Positions 19,687 to 31,300 of a stretch of DNA of 64,000 nucleotides are shown one piece after another. Made by a program: the position numbers and the translations under genes. Numbering within the stretch: position 1 is the first letter of the stretch; each line of letters opens with the position of its first letter. The notes beneath the pieces are model-generated. The model worked only from the letters and a program-made list of their open reading frames with translations, was not told where the DNA came from and did no database searches. Origin of the DNA: an uncultured Clostridia bacterium (GTDB taxonomy: Bacteria; Bacillota; Clostridia; Christensenellales; Borkfalkiaceae); contig CANQOB010000003.1 of NCBI GenBank assembly GCA_947625385.1, forward strand, positions 1-64,000, given 5' to 3'.

Positions 19687-22356
19687 TTATCTGCGCTTAT
19701 GGCGGCTCTTGCGGCGGCGCTCGCTGAGCGACATGCGCGTAGCGGGAGCTTCGTCGCCCGAATCATCCGACGTTCCGTCGGATTCCGTGCCTTCGGCAGG
19801 CGCTTCCTCGACGGGGACCTCTTCGACGGGGACTTCCTCGACGGGAACTTCCTCTACCGGAGTTTCCTCTACCGGAACCTCCTCAACGGGCGTCTCTTCG
19901 ACGGGCTCCTCGACGGGGACTTCCTCTACCGGAGTTTCTTCGACGGGGACTTCCTCTACGGGAACCTCTTCGACGGGCGTTTCCTCAACCGGAACTTCCT
20001 CTACCGGAACTTCCTCAACGGGCGTTTCCTCGACGGGGACTTCCTCTACCGGAGTTTCCTCGACGGGAGCCTCTTCGACAGGCGTTTCCTCGACGGGAGT
20101 TTCCTCAACGGGAGCTTCCTCGGCGGGTTCCTCGAAGGTCTCGGGGACGGGCAGCGTGCGGCGCTTCTCCTCTTCGAGGACGGCGCCGGTCACGATGATC
20201 CCGGGGGCGATCTCCACATCGGTGGGAGCGACCTCTTCCTCCACAGCGTCCGCATTCTGGCGGAAGAACGCCTCGTCCTCCTTGGTCTTGATGTTGCGCT
20301 TGATGAGACCCTTGTTGATGAGCTCTACAATGCCCTCGTACGGCACATAGTAGTCCTCGGAAATGTGATTTTCATCCCTCTTTGCGCCGAGGCGCTCCAT
20401 GACGACGGCGATGAGCTCCATCGCATAGCGCACGCGCTTGGCGTTCTTGATGCGATACAGGCAAGGCGTATCCTCGTAGGTGACGCTGTCGTCGATGGGT
20501 TCGACCTTGTACTTCGTCTCCTCGTAATCCTTGGGGTCGAGCGGGAAATAAATGCAGAGCGTCTTGCCGCGGTAGGAAAGGCGCACGGCGGTCTCCCGTC
20601 CGAAGCGGTAGCTCTCGCGCTTCCAGCTCATGCGCGCTTTGACCTTCTTATAGGAGAGCAGGTCGTTTTTGAGCTCCGTGTACCAATGCTTGACCTCGTC
20701 GTCCGATTGGATGAGGCGCGCCGTGAAGCTTCTGTCATAGCGGAGCGTGCCCTGCGGATGTTGCTCTTCTTGGATGTAAATGGGGTCGGCTTTGACGCGG
20801 ATGACCTCGGGTTCCTCGTTGATGACGACGGTCGCGGGGGAGACGATGATCTGATATCCGATCGTCTTTTCTCCGTATCTGACGAGCACGGTGGGCGCAC
20901 CCACCTGCGTCATATCGACAGGCAGGATCTCGTAATCCGAGACCTCTTCGGCAAGCGGTTCCATGTTGTAATTTGCGACGACGATGAGCCCCGTCGTATC
21001 GAGCGCTTCGCCCGCGGTGTACTCCTTGCGGACATTGTCCGTATAGAGGGTGATGCCCACGAGCTCGCGGACGGCAGGACGCTCCGCTTCGAGCACGGTG
21101 ACGGGATAGCTCGCGCGCTTGCCGCCGAAGCGGACGCCGACGACGGCTTCCCCTGCCGCAGACAGGTCGGGCGCGTCCACCGCATAGTCCTCGACGACTT
21201 CCACATAGGGCTCCTCGCTGTACGACGCGTACACAACGAGCCCCTCGGCGTTGAAGCGGCCGCCCTCCGTAAACTCGCGCTGTACGAGCCCGGTGTCGAG
21301 CGTAATGCGCAGGAGTTCGCGGCGCACATCGGAGACGACGGAGACGACGTAGACCGCCGATTTCTCGCCGTAACGCACCGTGACGGTGGGCTTGCCCTCG
21401 CAGGTCATATCGGGCGCGTCGACTTCGTAGTCGGTCACGACCTCGCTGTAAGGCGGTTCGCTGTAATTCGCCGTGACGACGAGCCCTTCGCAGTTGAATT
21501 GCTCGCCCACGGTAAATTCGCGGCGCACCATGGAGGCGTCGAGAGAGAGCCCGACAAGTTCGCGTTCGTGCTCGGCGGGTTCTTCCGTCTTTGCATTCAC
21601 GGAGATCGCATAGACCGCGGTCTTGCCGCCGAATGCAACGGTGACGGTGGGTTTGCCCTCGACATTCATGTCCGGGGTGAACACCGTGAACTCGAACACC
21701 TGCTCGGAGAGCGGCTCGACGTTGTAGTTCGCCGTGACGAGCAATCCGTCGCAGTTGAACGTATCCCCCACCGTGAACTCGCGTTGGACGACGGCGGTAT
21801 CGAGCGAGATGCCGAGGAGCTCGCGCTCCTTGGGCTCCTCTTCCGTGACCGCGACGGGCGCGTGTTCGGTGACGACATTCACCGCATAGACGGCTGTCTT
21901 GCCCTTATAGGCGACCGTGACCGTCGGTTTGCCCTCGACGTCCAGCTTGGGAACATACACGACGCAACCTTCGAGATCTTCGATCTTCTTGTTGTCCTGC
22001 ATGAGCTCCTCGAGCTTTTCGGGCGTGAGCAGCGTGATCTCGTGGAGAATCTCCGAATAGGGATCCTTGTTGTAATGGGCTGTGACGAGCAGTCCCTCAC
22101 AGGAGAATTCCTCCCCGATCGCGAACTCACGCGGAGCGAGCGACGTGTCGAGCTCGATTCCCACGAGCGCGCGCTCTTCATCGCTCTGCACCACAACCTG
22201 CGTCGGATTTTTCTTGACGCGCAGGATGAGGATCGCAAAGACGATCACCATGAAGATGACGAGCGCGACCTGTGCGACGAGCAGCCAGAACAGCGCCGTC
22301 TCCATGGGCCAATCGATCACCTGTCCGAAAATTTCAATTGCGTTGAGATTCCACAT
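19687..22356 (-). CDS. Membrane protein: one N-terminal TM, about 6 Ig-like (Big_3-like) repeats, an uncharacterised domain, PVEE repeats and a basic tail
   Basis: TM ALFWLLVAQVALVIFMVIVFAILIL followed by RVKK; repeats 'LVGISLDTxxVxREFTVGExFNCEGLVVTANY...'; 'RYDRSFTARLIQSDDEVKHWYTELKNDLL...'; PVEETPVEEVPVEE; end RRRKSRHKRR. Confidence 0.75.
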   Translation of the reverse strand: MWNLNAIEIFGQVIDWPMETALFWLLVAQVALVIFMVIVFAILILRVKKNPTQVVVQSDEERALVGIELDTSLAPREFAIGEEFSCEGLLVTAHYNKDPYSEILHEITLLTPEKLEELMQDNKKIEDLEGCVVYVPKLDVEGKPTVTVAYKGKTAVYAVNVVTEHAPVAVTEEEPKERELLGISLDTAVVQREFTVGDTFNCDGLLVTANYNVEPLSEQVFEFTVFTPDMNVEGKPTVTVAFGGKTAVYAISVNAKTEEPAEHERELVGLSLDASMVRREFTVGEQFNCEGLVVTANYSEPPYSEVVTDYEVDAPDMTCEGKPTVTVRYGEKSAVYVVSVVSDVRRELLRITLDTGLVQREFTEGGRFNAEGLVVYASYSEEPYVEVVEDYAVDAPDLSAAGEAVVGVRFGGKRASYPVTVLEAERPAVRELVGITLYTDNVRKEYTAGEALDTTGLIVVANYNMEPLAEEVSDYEILPVDMTQVGAPTVLVRYGEKTIGYQIIVSPATVVINEEPEVIRVKADPIYIQEEQHPQGTLRYDRSFTARLIQSDDEVKHWYTELKNDLLSYKKVKARMSWKRESYRFGRETAVRLSYRGKTLCIYFPLDPKDYEETKYKVEPIDDSVTYEDTPCLYRIKNAKRVRYAMELIAVVMERLGAKRDENHISEDYYVPYEGIVELINKGLIKRNIKTKEDEAFFRQNADAVEEEVAPTDVEIAPGIIVTGAVLEEEKRRTLPVPETFEEPAEEAPVEETPVEETPVEEAPVEETPVEEVPVEETPVEEVPVEEVPVEETPVEEVPVEEVPVEETPVEEVPVEEPVEETPVEEVPVEETPVEEVPVEEVPVEEVPVEEAPAEGTESDGTSDDSGDEAPATRMSLSERRRKSRHKRR
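19805..20130. repeat. Degenerate 15-bp coding tandem repeat encoding P-V-E-E-[TVA]
   Basis: About 20 consecutive units of type 'ttcctcgacggggac' within the 889-aa gene. Confidence 0.9.
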
Positions 22357-22381
22357 TCTCGTTTACCTGCCTTATCCTGTT

Positions 22382-25300
22382 TTATTTCATTCCTTTCGGC
22401 TCATCGTCCTTCGTCTTTCTGCGGCGAATGAAGATGAGAGCGAAAGTCAAAATGATGAATTGAGAAGCGAAGATGCACAAGTACAGCGTGACATCAAGCG
22501 TTCCGTTGACGACGAGGAAGGATTCGTTGACAACGAATGCCTTGACCTCCTCGAGCCCCGTGTAGTCGAGAGTATCGTCTACCGTGATCTTTGCATAGTA
22601 CGTGCTCTTCGAAAGGGCGTTGAGTTCATCCGTCACCTCGAAGAGACAGAGCGCATCGTAGTAGTACTTCACGGTCACTTTGCCGAATTTGGCGGTAGCC
22701 GACAGAAGTTCTGCGTCCGGCGTCTCGCCTTCATTCATGCTTTCGAGCGAGAAGTGTTTGAGCCATTCGTTTTCCGCCTTGCTGATGGTGAAGAACCCTT
22801 TCAGCGGGGTGACGGAGATCTCGTAGTTGTCGTCCGCGTCCTCCCACCTGATGGGATAGACGCCCACATGATAGCCTTCGGCTTTGGTGAGGACGACCCC
22901 GAGCACGAAGTCGGGATTCTCCGCATCCCACGAGGCGTACGTAGAGCCCTCCGCCAACGTGAAGCCGCCCACGATGAGGGCGTTGAACGCATCCTCTTCA
23001 TAGTAGTCGCCGAACGTGCTCTCGAAATCCTTGATGTCGAGCGTGATCTTGCGCTGGTCGACCACATAGGTCCCGTTGCCCTCTTCCTTGTCATCGTTTT
23101 GATAGGTGATCAAGTAGTTCAAGGTGTTGTTGTTCGCTTCCGCATGGATTCCGTAGACCCCCGCATTCGAGCGGTCGGTGACGCCGTCGTAGCTCAGATG
23201 GATGAGGAGCGCCTCATACGGGTTTGCCGTGTGCCAAGGCGCAAGTCCTTCCACCGTCCAGAACGTGCCGGTGAGGTCGTTGTCAACGAGCTCGACGAGT
23301 TCGTTGCCATAGGTGCTGCGCTGCGTATGGATGGTGACGGTGATCGGTCTCGCCACGACCGTCCAAACGAGAACACTGTCATCGAAGTCGATGATATAGT
23401 TGTTGTCGTTATCCACGGCTTTGATCGTGTAGACGCCCACATCGTTTGATTCGGGAAGCGTCCACGTCAGTTTGAGGTCGGCCGCTGTCTCTTCGTAGGC
23501 ATAATCATAGCCCGTGACAGGTTCGATCGTCGAAAGCGCGAACTCATAGAAGGTCGGCGCTCCCATGCCGTCTTGGAAGCTGTAATCGCCGTAGTAGCTC
23601 TCTTTTGTCGGCTGCATCGTCATCTTGATGAGAAGCGGCGAAATGACGTAGGTGCCCGCACCCTGCGGCTCGCTGAGCGGGGTGCCGTCCTCGCCTTCGC
23701 GGAGATAGTCCGCGGGAAGGTCGCCCGTCCAGTCGCCCTCGAAGGTGACGTTGTAGTCCTTGTTCGTCCAAGTGCCGAGGATGTAGTAGCTGTCCGCATC
23801 CTTTTCGTGCCCGTTTCCGACCGTCAGCTCGACTTTGAGATCTGCGTTGGTGTCCCAGCTCGCGATCGGAGTTGCTGCGTCGACAGTAAAGTTGAGCATA
23901 TGCTCGTTGTCTCCGTAACGGATGCTGCCGTCCGCGCCGTAGCTGTTGATGTGAATCGTGATGTTCGAACGCAAAATGGTGAACACGGCATCCGCTACGT
24001 CGCCGTCTGCGTTGAAGAATTCGACATCGTAGTTGGAGCCCGACGCCGTTCCCCTGATTCCGTAAACGCCTGCGTGGGCTTTATCGTCGATGGGAGCACC
24101 GTTCTCGTCGATATAGTCGAGCGTGACGCCGAGGGCGGAGACATAATCCTTTTCACCCAGCCTGTCATACGTCCACGCGTCGGAACCCGTCTTTGCGGGG
24201 TGATCCTCGCCGTAGGTGATCGTGCGGTCGTAGACCGTGACCTTGACCTTCATCTTTTCGATGATCAGCGGCTTTGTGAGCACTTCCGGCAACTTATAGT
24301 TGGCTTCGTCCTCCCCTTTGAGCAGGTTTGTGATGACGACGGAGTACTTGCCGACATTCTTGGGACCATTGGTCTCGGTGCCTTGGTCGTCGTAATAATG
24401 GGAATCGGGTCTCTCCACGCCATCGATCCCGATCACGCCCGTGAACAGCGGCTTGAAGTCGTAAGGGTAGCTGCTGTATATATAGGTGATCGCATCGGCG
24501 CCGTCGTTGGGCTCCTCTTCGTTGGTGTGAAGTTCACGCTCGACGGGCGCCCATTTGATACCGACTTCCTTCTGCTCCACGATGAGGCGGTTTGTGCCCG
24601 TGTTGTCGACGAGGAGATCTTCGTTATAGTTATCCGAATCCATGAAGGCGACGGTAAACCCGCAGCCCGGCTCCGCGACGATGCGCAGCGAGTACGTGCC
24701 TGCCCGCAGCAGTCCGGCGGAGCTCATGGCGCCCGCGTCCACGACCTCGACATGGCAATGGTCGATGATCATCTGTTTGCGCTGCGCGGCATTGAGGTCG
24801 GGATATGCTTCGCTCATTCCGTCCACCGTCGAGATCATCATCATATTGAGAAGGTACGCATTCAGATCTTTGGTGATCTGATATTCCATGATGTCGTGTT
24901 CGGTCCCGAGCGTATAATTGTAGTCCGCATTGCCCTCTTCGATCTTGAGATAGGGGTACTCCTCGCCGTAAGTGAAGGTATGCGGTCCGATCGCCGTGTT
25001 GAGGCTGACTCTCGCGACCACGGAAATGATGCGGTATGTGAGCGTCTCCGTGAGGTCGCGGTGGTTTTTCGCCGTGACGGTGACCGTCATATCCCATTCG
25101 CCCACGCTGTGGACATACCACAAATCGCCGACGCGTTCCACATCCGTCCGTCCGTCGGTATTCGTCGGCTTGGCGTAGGTGATCTGCGCGAGCACGGTTT
25201 CCCCGACTTTGACGTCATAGACGAGCTTCGTATTGTCCGAAAGCTCCTCGTTGAATACGAGTTCGCCCGCCGAGGCGCCCTTGTAGTCGCCGGCGTATGT

Positions 25301-28300
25301 GAGATAGTTTGCCGCGATAGCCATCGGATACCAGCCCGTGGTGGCGTCTTTCACTTCGGCGTCATCCTTTTGACGGTAGGGATACGTGACCTCCCAACCG
25401 GAACCGGAGGCGATGATGTCCGCAGGCTTGACGGTAAAGATGCCCGCCGTCTTGTAGTTGTCATCGCCGTCCCATTCGCCGTAGAACTTCACGTCGTAGC
25501 TCTTCATGAAGGTCATGTCGGCAGCATAGCCGAAGCCCCAGACGCCGACGATGGCATGGGTCCCTTCCGTCGCAAACAACTTCTCGGGGCTCGCGGGAGC
25601 GGCTTTGCCGAGGTAGAAGGTGAGGTAGCCGAGGTCCTGCGTCAGAATGGTGTAGTCCGCCAAGTCGAAGTCGTACGTCCACTGCGCCGCATTGGTCAGC
25701 TTCCTGCCCTCGTCATAGACGGGCGCGGTGAGTTCGATCTTCGAGCCGACATGGATGCCGTCGGTGCCGTAGATCGCATCTGCGACGCCGATTCGGATGG
25801 CAACGGAACGCTTGGTGATCTCATAGTCGCCGCCCTCGCGGTCGCCGGGCTCGTTGCCGCCCTCGGTGACCCAGTTCCTGAACGTCACTTTGTAGTTGGG
25901 GTTGCCGCAGCTGCCCTTGATGACGTTCGTATAGACGCCTGCGGGAGCCGTCTCGTTGACGACGTCGTCGAGGGTGAGCGTGATCTTCAACCCGGAACGG
26001 GTATCGCCGTCCGCATATCCCATATTCTCATCGTTTTTCGTGCCGTAGACCGCCCAGTTATCGCTCAGACCCGAGAGGTTCCGAAGGATGGTCTCGCCGT
26101 AGACGGTGGTCTGACGACCGATGAGCACGATGATAGGACGAGGCATGACGATGTAGTTGCCCGTACCCTCGGTGAAGGTGACGCTGTAATTCGCACTGTT
26201 CGGGACCGCAGTGAGACCGCCTACATAGGTCATGGCATCCCACCACTGTCCGTCTTTCGTCTTGTCCTGTTCCGTGAAGGCAAGCTCGTTGAGCGTGATG
26301 GTGATGCCGAGATCCTTTTCGCTGTCGCCTTTCACGAAACCATCGAGCGCCGTGAAGCCCCACGCTCCTTCGCTTCCCTCGAAGCCGTCCTCTTTCAGCG
26401 TTTCGCCGTAATAGCTCGAGTAGTCGTGCACGCTGACGCGCATCGCACGCTTTTCAATGGTGTGCTTGCCGCTCTGCGCGCTGTTGATGCGGAGAATAAA
26501 GTCGTCATCGAAGTTGAACCTGCCTTCTCCGAGCAACCAATCTGCGTCCTTGCCCGCGTCGGGGTCGAGTTTGACGAGGTAGCTGCCCGCACCGGGATAC
26601 GGCGTCGTGCCCTTTTCGAGTTTGGAAGTCCCATCGCTGTTGAAGAGCGCGAGAAGGTCGAGGACGAATTGATCAAGCTGCGTAACCTTTTCGCCCCTGC
26701 CGAAGTCTGCCGAGAGCACATTGTCGGTATACGTGAAGTGGAACTGCTTCTTGCCCTCCGTGCCGTAGACGGCATCGTCGTCGCCGTAGACGCTCGAGCT
26801 GTCCGCGATGGCGAGTTCGACTTCCCTGCGCTTGATCTCGAAGGCGACATACACGCCCTTATTTCCCATGTAGCGGATACTGTCGCTGGTTTCGTCCTTC
26901 TCTTCGATGAAGTAGTTTTCCGCGTCGGCGCCGAAGAGCCCGTTGGTGCTATCGCTGAACACGTGGACCCAGTACTTGCCGACATGGATGGCGCCCGTAG
27001 CTTCGAACACCGAACCGTTGTTGAAGTTGCCGCCTTCCGATTTGTTGTAACGCACGCTCTCGAACTCCACAGCGTCTCCGTCAAGACGGTTGGAGATGAC
27101 AACGTTTTCCGCCGCTACATTGACGAGGGGGGTGCCGTTGTAGCGCAGGTCGTTGATGGCTTCCTTTGTGGAGATCGTGATCGCGAGCGGCGTCACGGTA
27201 AAGACTTTCCCGCTATACTCGGTGCCGCCGTCCTTAAAGACGATGAAGCTTTCCTGCTCGAAGCCGCTGACTTCCATTTTGTCGATCTTCAGCCCGTAGT
27301 CGCCGACTTTGAGACGGTTCGCACCCGAGTAGTCGCCGTCGATCGCCAGAATGCCGATGCCGAACCCGTAGCTGACAAGGGTATTTGCCTGCTCTTCGTG
27401 AGTTCCCGAGATGCCTTCGACGGTGATCTTTCCTTCGCGGATGAACTTCAAGACCTGTTCGAGGACTTTCTCGGGCGAATAGGCGTCCGCATCGCCGTAG
27501 ACGGCGCTGAACTTCGCCTCGGCTCCGACGGTCAGCTCGATCGCGGTCGCCTTGACGGTGACTTTGAGCGTGATCGCCCACTGGTCGTGGTTGGGCGCAT
27601 CGACGGTCACGGCAATGGTGTAGAGCCCCGCACCTTTGAGACAGTAGCCGGTCTGGAGACCGTTCTCGTCGGTGACGGTATCGTAGGCAGCGCCCGTGCA
27701 GGACGTGAACGTAAACGACGCTTTGGAGGCGTTGAAGCCGTCCTCTTTGTCGATGAACTTGAAGTTCTCCGACGTGAGCGTAATGTCATGAGGATTGTCG
27801 GGCGCGAACACGAGTTCGCGTGTGAACGTGGTGCTGTTCTCCTCGGTGCCGAGCGATTCGGCATTCTTGATCTTGGCATTGGCGATGGTGTACGTCCAGT
27901 CCGCCTTTGCGACGTCCTTTGCGAAGGAGAAGTCCGCGCACACGAGGTCGACGGTGATGACATAGGCGCCCGCATTCTCGGGAATGCCGTCGAAGTCCAT
28001 GGTGTTGAAGCCGACCCAGCTCGGGGCGAAGGCGACTTTGAACGTGTAGAGCAGCGTTTCACCGTCCTTCACCTCGTACGTCGCGACAAGCCCATCGATC
28101 GCGGCTTCGCCCATGGTGCCTTTGGGGACGACGGTAAAGCCCGCCTCCGCGTTGCGGAACGCAACGGAAACGTTGTGCTTCTTGGTGTTATAGACGTTGC
28201 TCGAAACATCGGCAGGCTCATCGTCGATGGTCACAGAGAGCGAACCCGTGATGATGGCGGGCGTGATGACGTAGGCTTCCTGCCCCCATTCGCCCTTCTC

Positions 28301-31300
28301 CGTGTCAAACGTGTACGTTGCGGATTCGTGCGTGACGAACTTGAAGTTGGACAGGTCGCGCTGCGCTCCCGTAACGTCGTCACTCACATCCTTCAACGTG
28401 ACTTTTACGTTGTACGCGACAGGTTTGCGGTCGCCGTTCGTCTTGACATGCGTCGGGATATCCGCCAAGTCGTCATAGGTGATGTCGTAGTCCTTGGGCA
28501 GGACGGTAGAATTCGCCGAATTGACGAACGTGACCGTCGCGGGACGCTCCTCTCCCGTGTAGCTTGCGCCGGGGATGGCGGCGAGGTAGATCTCCGCCTT
28601 TTCGACGGTGAAGGTGAAGGTCGCCGTGTAGTCGCCCGTCTTTCCCGTAAATCCGTCTTTGAACTTGAAGTTGGGATCATTGCCGACGCCCGTCAGATTG
28701 TGCAGGGTGACGGTGACGGTGTATTCGCCCGCGTTGTGCGGCGCCTTGACATCCTGTCCTTGGAAGGTGTATTTGATGGTGTAGTCGGAGGAGTTCTCGT
28801 TGGTGTTGTACGCGGGGGTGATGCCCGTGCCGCTCTCGTTCGTGAATGTGAAAGAGCGGGACTGGTCCTGCGCGTTGTACGGGAGCGAAGTCTTATCGAT
28901 CGTCGCCGTGACCTCTGCGGGCAGGATATCATAGGACAGGTTGACCGACCCCTGATAGTTGTTCATGCCCGTGACCATGGTATCGACGTGACCGACGTTG
29001 ATATCCGACGTATTCGAGATAGAGTAGTCGCCGACCGTATCCGCCGCCGTCTTGCGCTTAAGTTCGGTCTTGGCGGCGCCCTCCGTCAGGGCGATGAGGA
29101 CATGGAAGTCATCGGTCTGCGGTCTGCCCGTGTAAATCTTCTGGTTGACTTCGTATGCAAGCGTCTTGCCGTCCGCAAGGAATACATCCCCTTGCCCGAT
29201 GGTGCGCTGCGTGATGGCATAGGTGAGCGAGATGGTGTATACCCCCGAGCCGAAGCAGAAGTTGCCGCCGAGGACTTCGGTAGAATTCCCGTCCTCATCG
29301 AAGATGTAGAATTTCAGCGTTACGGTGTAGGTACCCGCATTCGTGTAGCCCTGCCAAGCATCCTTCGCCCAGCCGTCGTAGCTCGCTTCGCGCACCGCAT
29401 AGACGTTGCCGCCCGTGCCTTCCGTTTGCACATCGCGCAATGTGACGCTGACTTCGTCGGTGTAGACCTTGTATTCGTGCGCGACGCCGTCATAGACGAG
29501 CGAGTTCTCGCCTTTTTGGACGAAGCCGTCCTTTTCAAATCCGAGGAACGGGGAGAGCACGACGGGCGTGACGCGGAAGTTCCTCGTCGCATGGTAGTCA
29601 CTGTCGCCTTCTCCGCGACCCTCTGTTGCGAAGATGAAGTTCTGGGTGAGCTGCATGGAGACAGTATAGGCGCCCGCGAAGTACGGCTTATGATCGGCGC
29701 CGAATCTCTCGTTGCCCGTTTTCTCCGTATCGTTGACGGAGTATGTTGCGGTGAAGTCGCCGAGGCTGAGGTCGGGCAGGACTGCGCCCGTGCCGTCTCC
29801 CGCGTACACGAAGGTGTAGTTTGCATCCTGCGGTCCGTCATTGTAGACGACATTGCCGACTTCTTGGAGCTTGACGACGTTGGGAATGATATCGAATACC
29901 AGCGTGACATACACGTTGTTCTCGTCAAGGACAGCCTTGCGGTAACCGTTCGTGTCCGTCGGGTTCTTTCCGAGGTCGATTTCTTGGAGCTCCACGCTGT
30001 CGTCCGTCTTTGTGCCGCCCGCGTATACATTCCGGATGGTGTAGTTGTTGTAGTGCTTCACGCCGGGATAGTGCCCGGTCTCTTCCCTGCTCAGGCGGAA
30101 GGTCACCGAATATCTGCCGACATCGTAAATCGCCTTGACGGGGTTGTCTCTGTCCCATGTCTCTTCCGTGTCGCTCACACTCGTGGCTTTGTAGTACTCG
30201 ACGGAGTACTGCGCGCCCTGCGGCACGGCGCCGCCCTCTGCGGCGTCGAGAGAGATAGAGCCGAAGCTCCCCGTCCAGTCATTGCGGTTGTAGTAGAACT
30301 TGTTGACGTACGCGCCGTCGTTTTTGAGCGTGGCGGCGGAGAAGAACACGTCGATGACGGAAGGCGTAATGGAGAAGTCGACATAGACTCCCGTCTCCGT
30401 CTTATCGCGATACTCGCTCGTCAGCTGCACATGGCTGCCGTTTCTCGGTCCCGCATAGACATTGCGGAGCTTATAGTTCTTGTTCACGTTCTCAGCCGCG
30501 AGGAGTTCGAAGTGCAAGAAGTACTTGCCCGCGTCAAAGACTTCATTGTTCTTCGCCTTCGTGCCCGCATGGGCTGCGACATTGTCGTAGTAGAACGTGA
30601 CGGAGTACCCTTGGGAAGGGGTGATGTTCCCATCGTTGGCGAAGTCGACGGAGCCGAGCTTCGAGGACTGGTTGGTACCGTCATAGACGAAGCTGCTCGT
30701 AAACTCGCTGCCGCTTACGAACCCGTTGAGATAGAGGTCGATCTCGGCAGGCGTGACCTTAAAGGCAAGGCTGAACTTTTTGAGGGTCCCGTCGTCAAGC
30801 TTGCCTTCGATCGGATGATAGGCGTCGCCCGCATTTTCCTTCACGTCGAAGGTATCGTCCGTGCCCGCATAGATGGCAGTGATGACGTAGTTGCCCGCGT
30901 CGTCCGTGAGGGTGAATACCAGGCGGTAGTCGCCGACGTCGGTGGCGCTATCCACGGCGTCCGAATCTTTCAGCATGAAGGTGACCGTGTACTCACTGTT
31001 GGTGGGCACGATGTCATCCTTGCCCGAGAGCGTGACCGCATTGAGCACGCTCGCCCAGCTCGACTTGTTGAAGCCGAATTCGTTGACGAACGCTCCCTCT
31101 GCCGACCTGAACTGTTCGGGCACATGGACCTGAATCTCCGCAGGCGTGATCTTGAACTGCACGGAGAACGCCGTGAACGGTTCGCTTGCGGTCTTTACAT
31201 AGCCCTTTTCGGCATTTTCGGACAGCTCGACCGCGTTGCTGACTTCGCTCAATGTATTCGACGGCGTACCCGCATAGACCTTGACGATCTCGAAGTTCTT

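Noticed and set aside
19805-20130. Regular repeats considered as a CRISPR array
   Set aside because: Unit is 15 bp, in frame, without unique spacers; coding repeat.
19666-22431. 921-aa plus-strand ORF opposite the 889-aa gene, and the 'SSTGTSSTGV' ORF at 19589-20350
   Set aside because: Shadow translations of the 15-bp PVEE repeat; the minus-strand reading gives a coherent TM/Ig protein.
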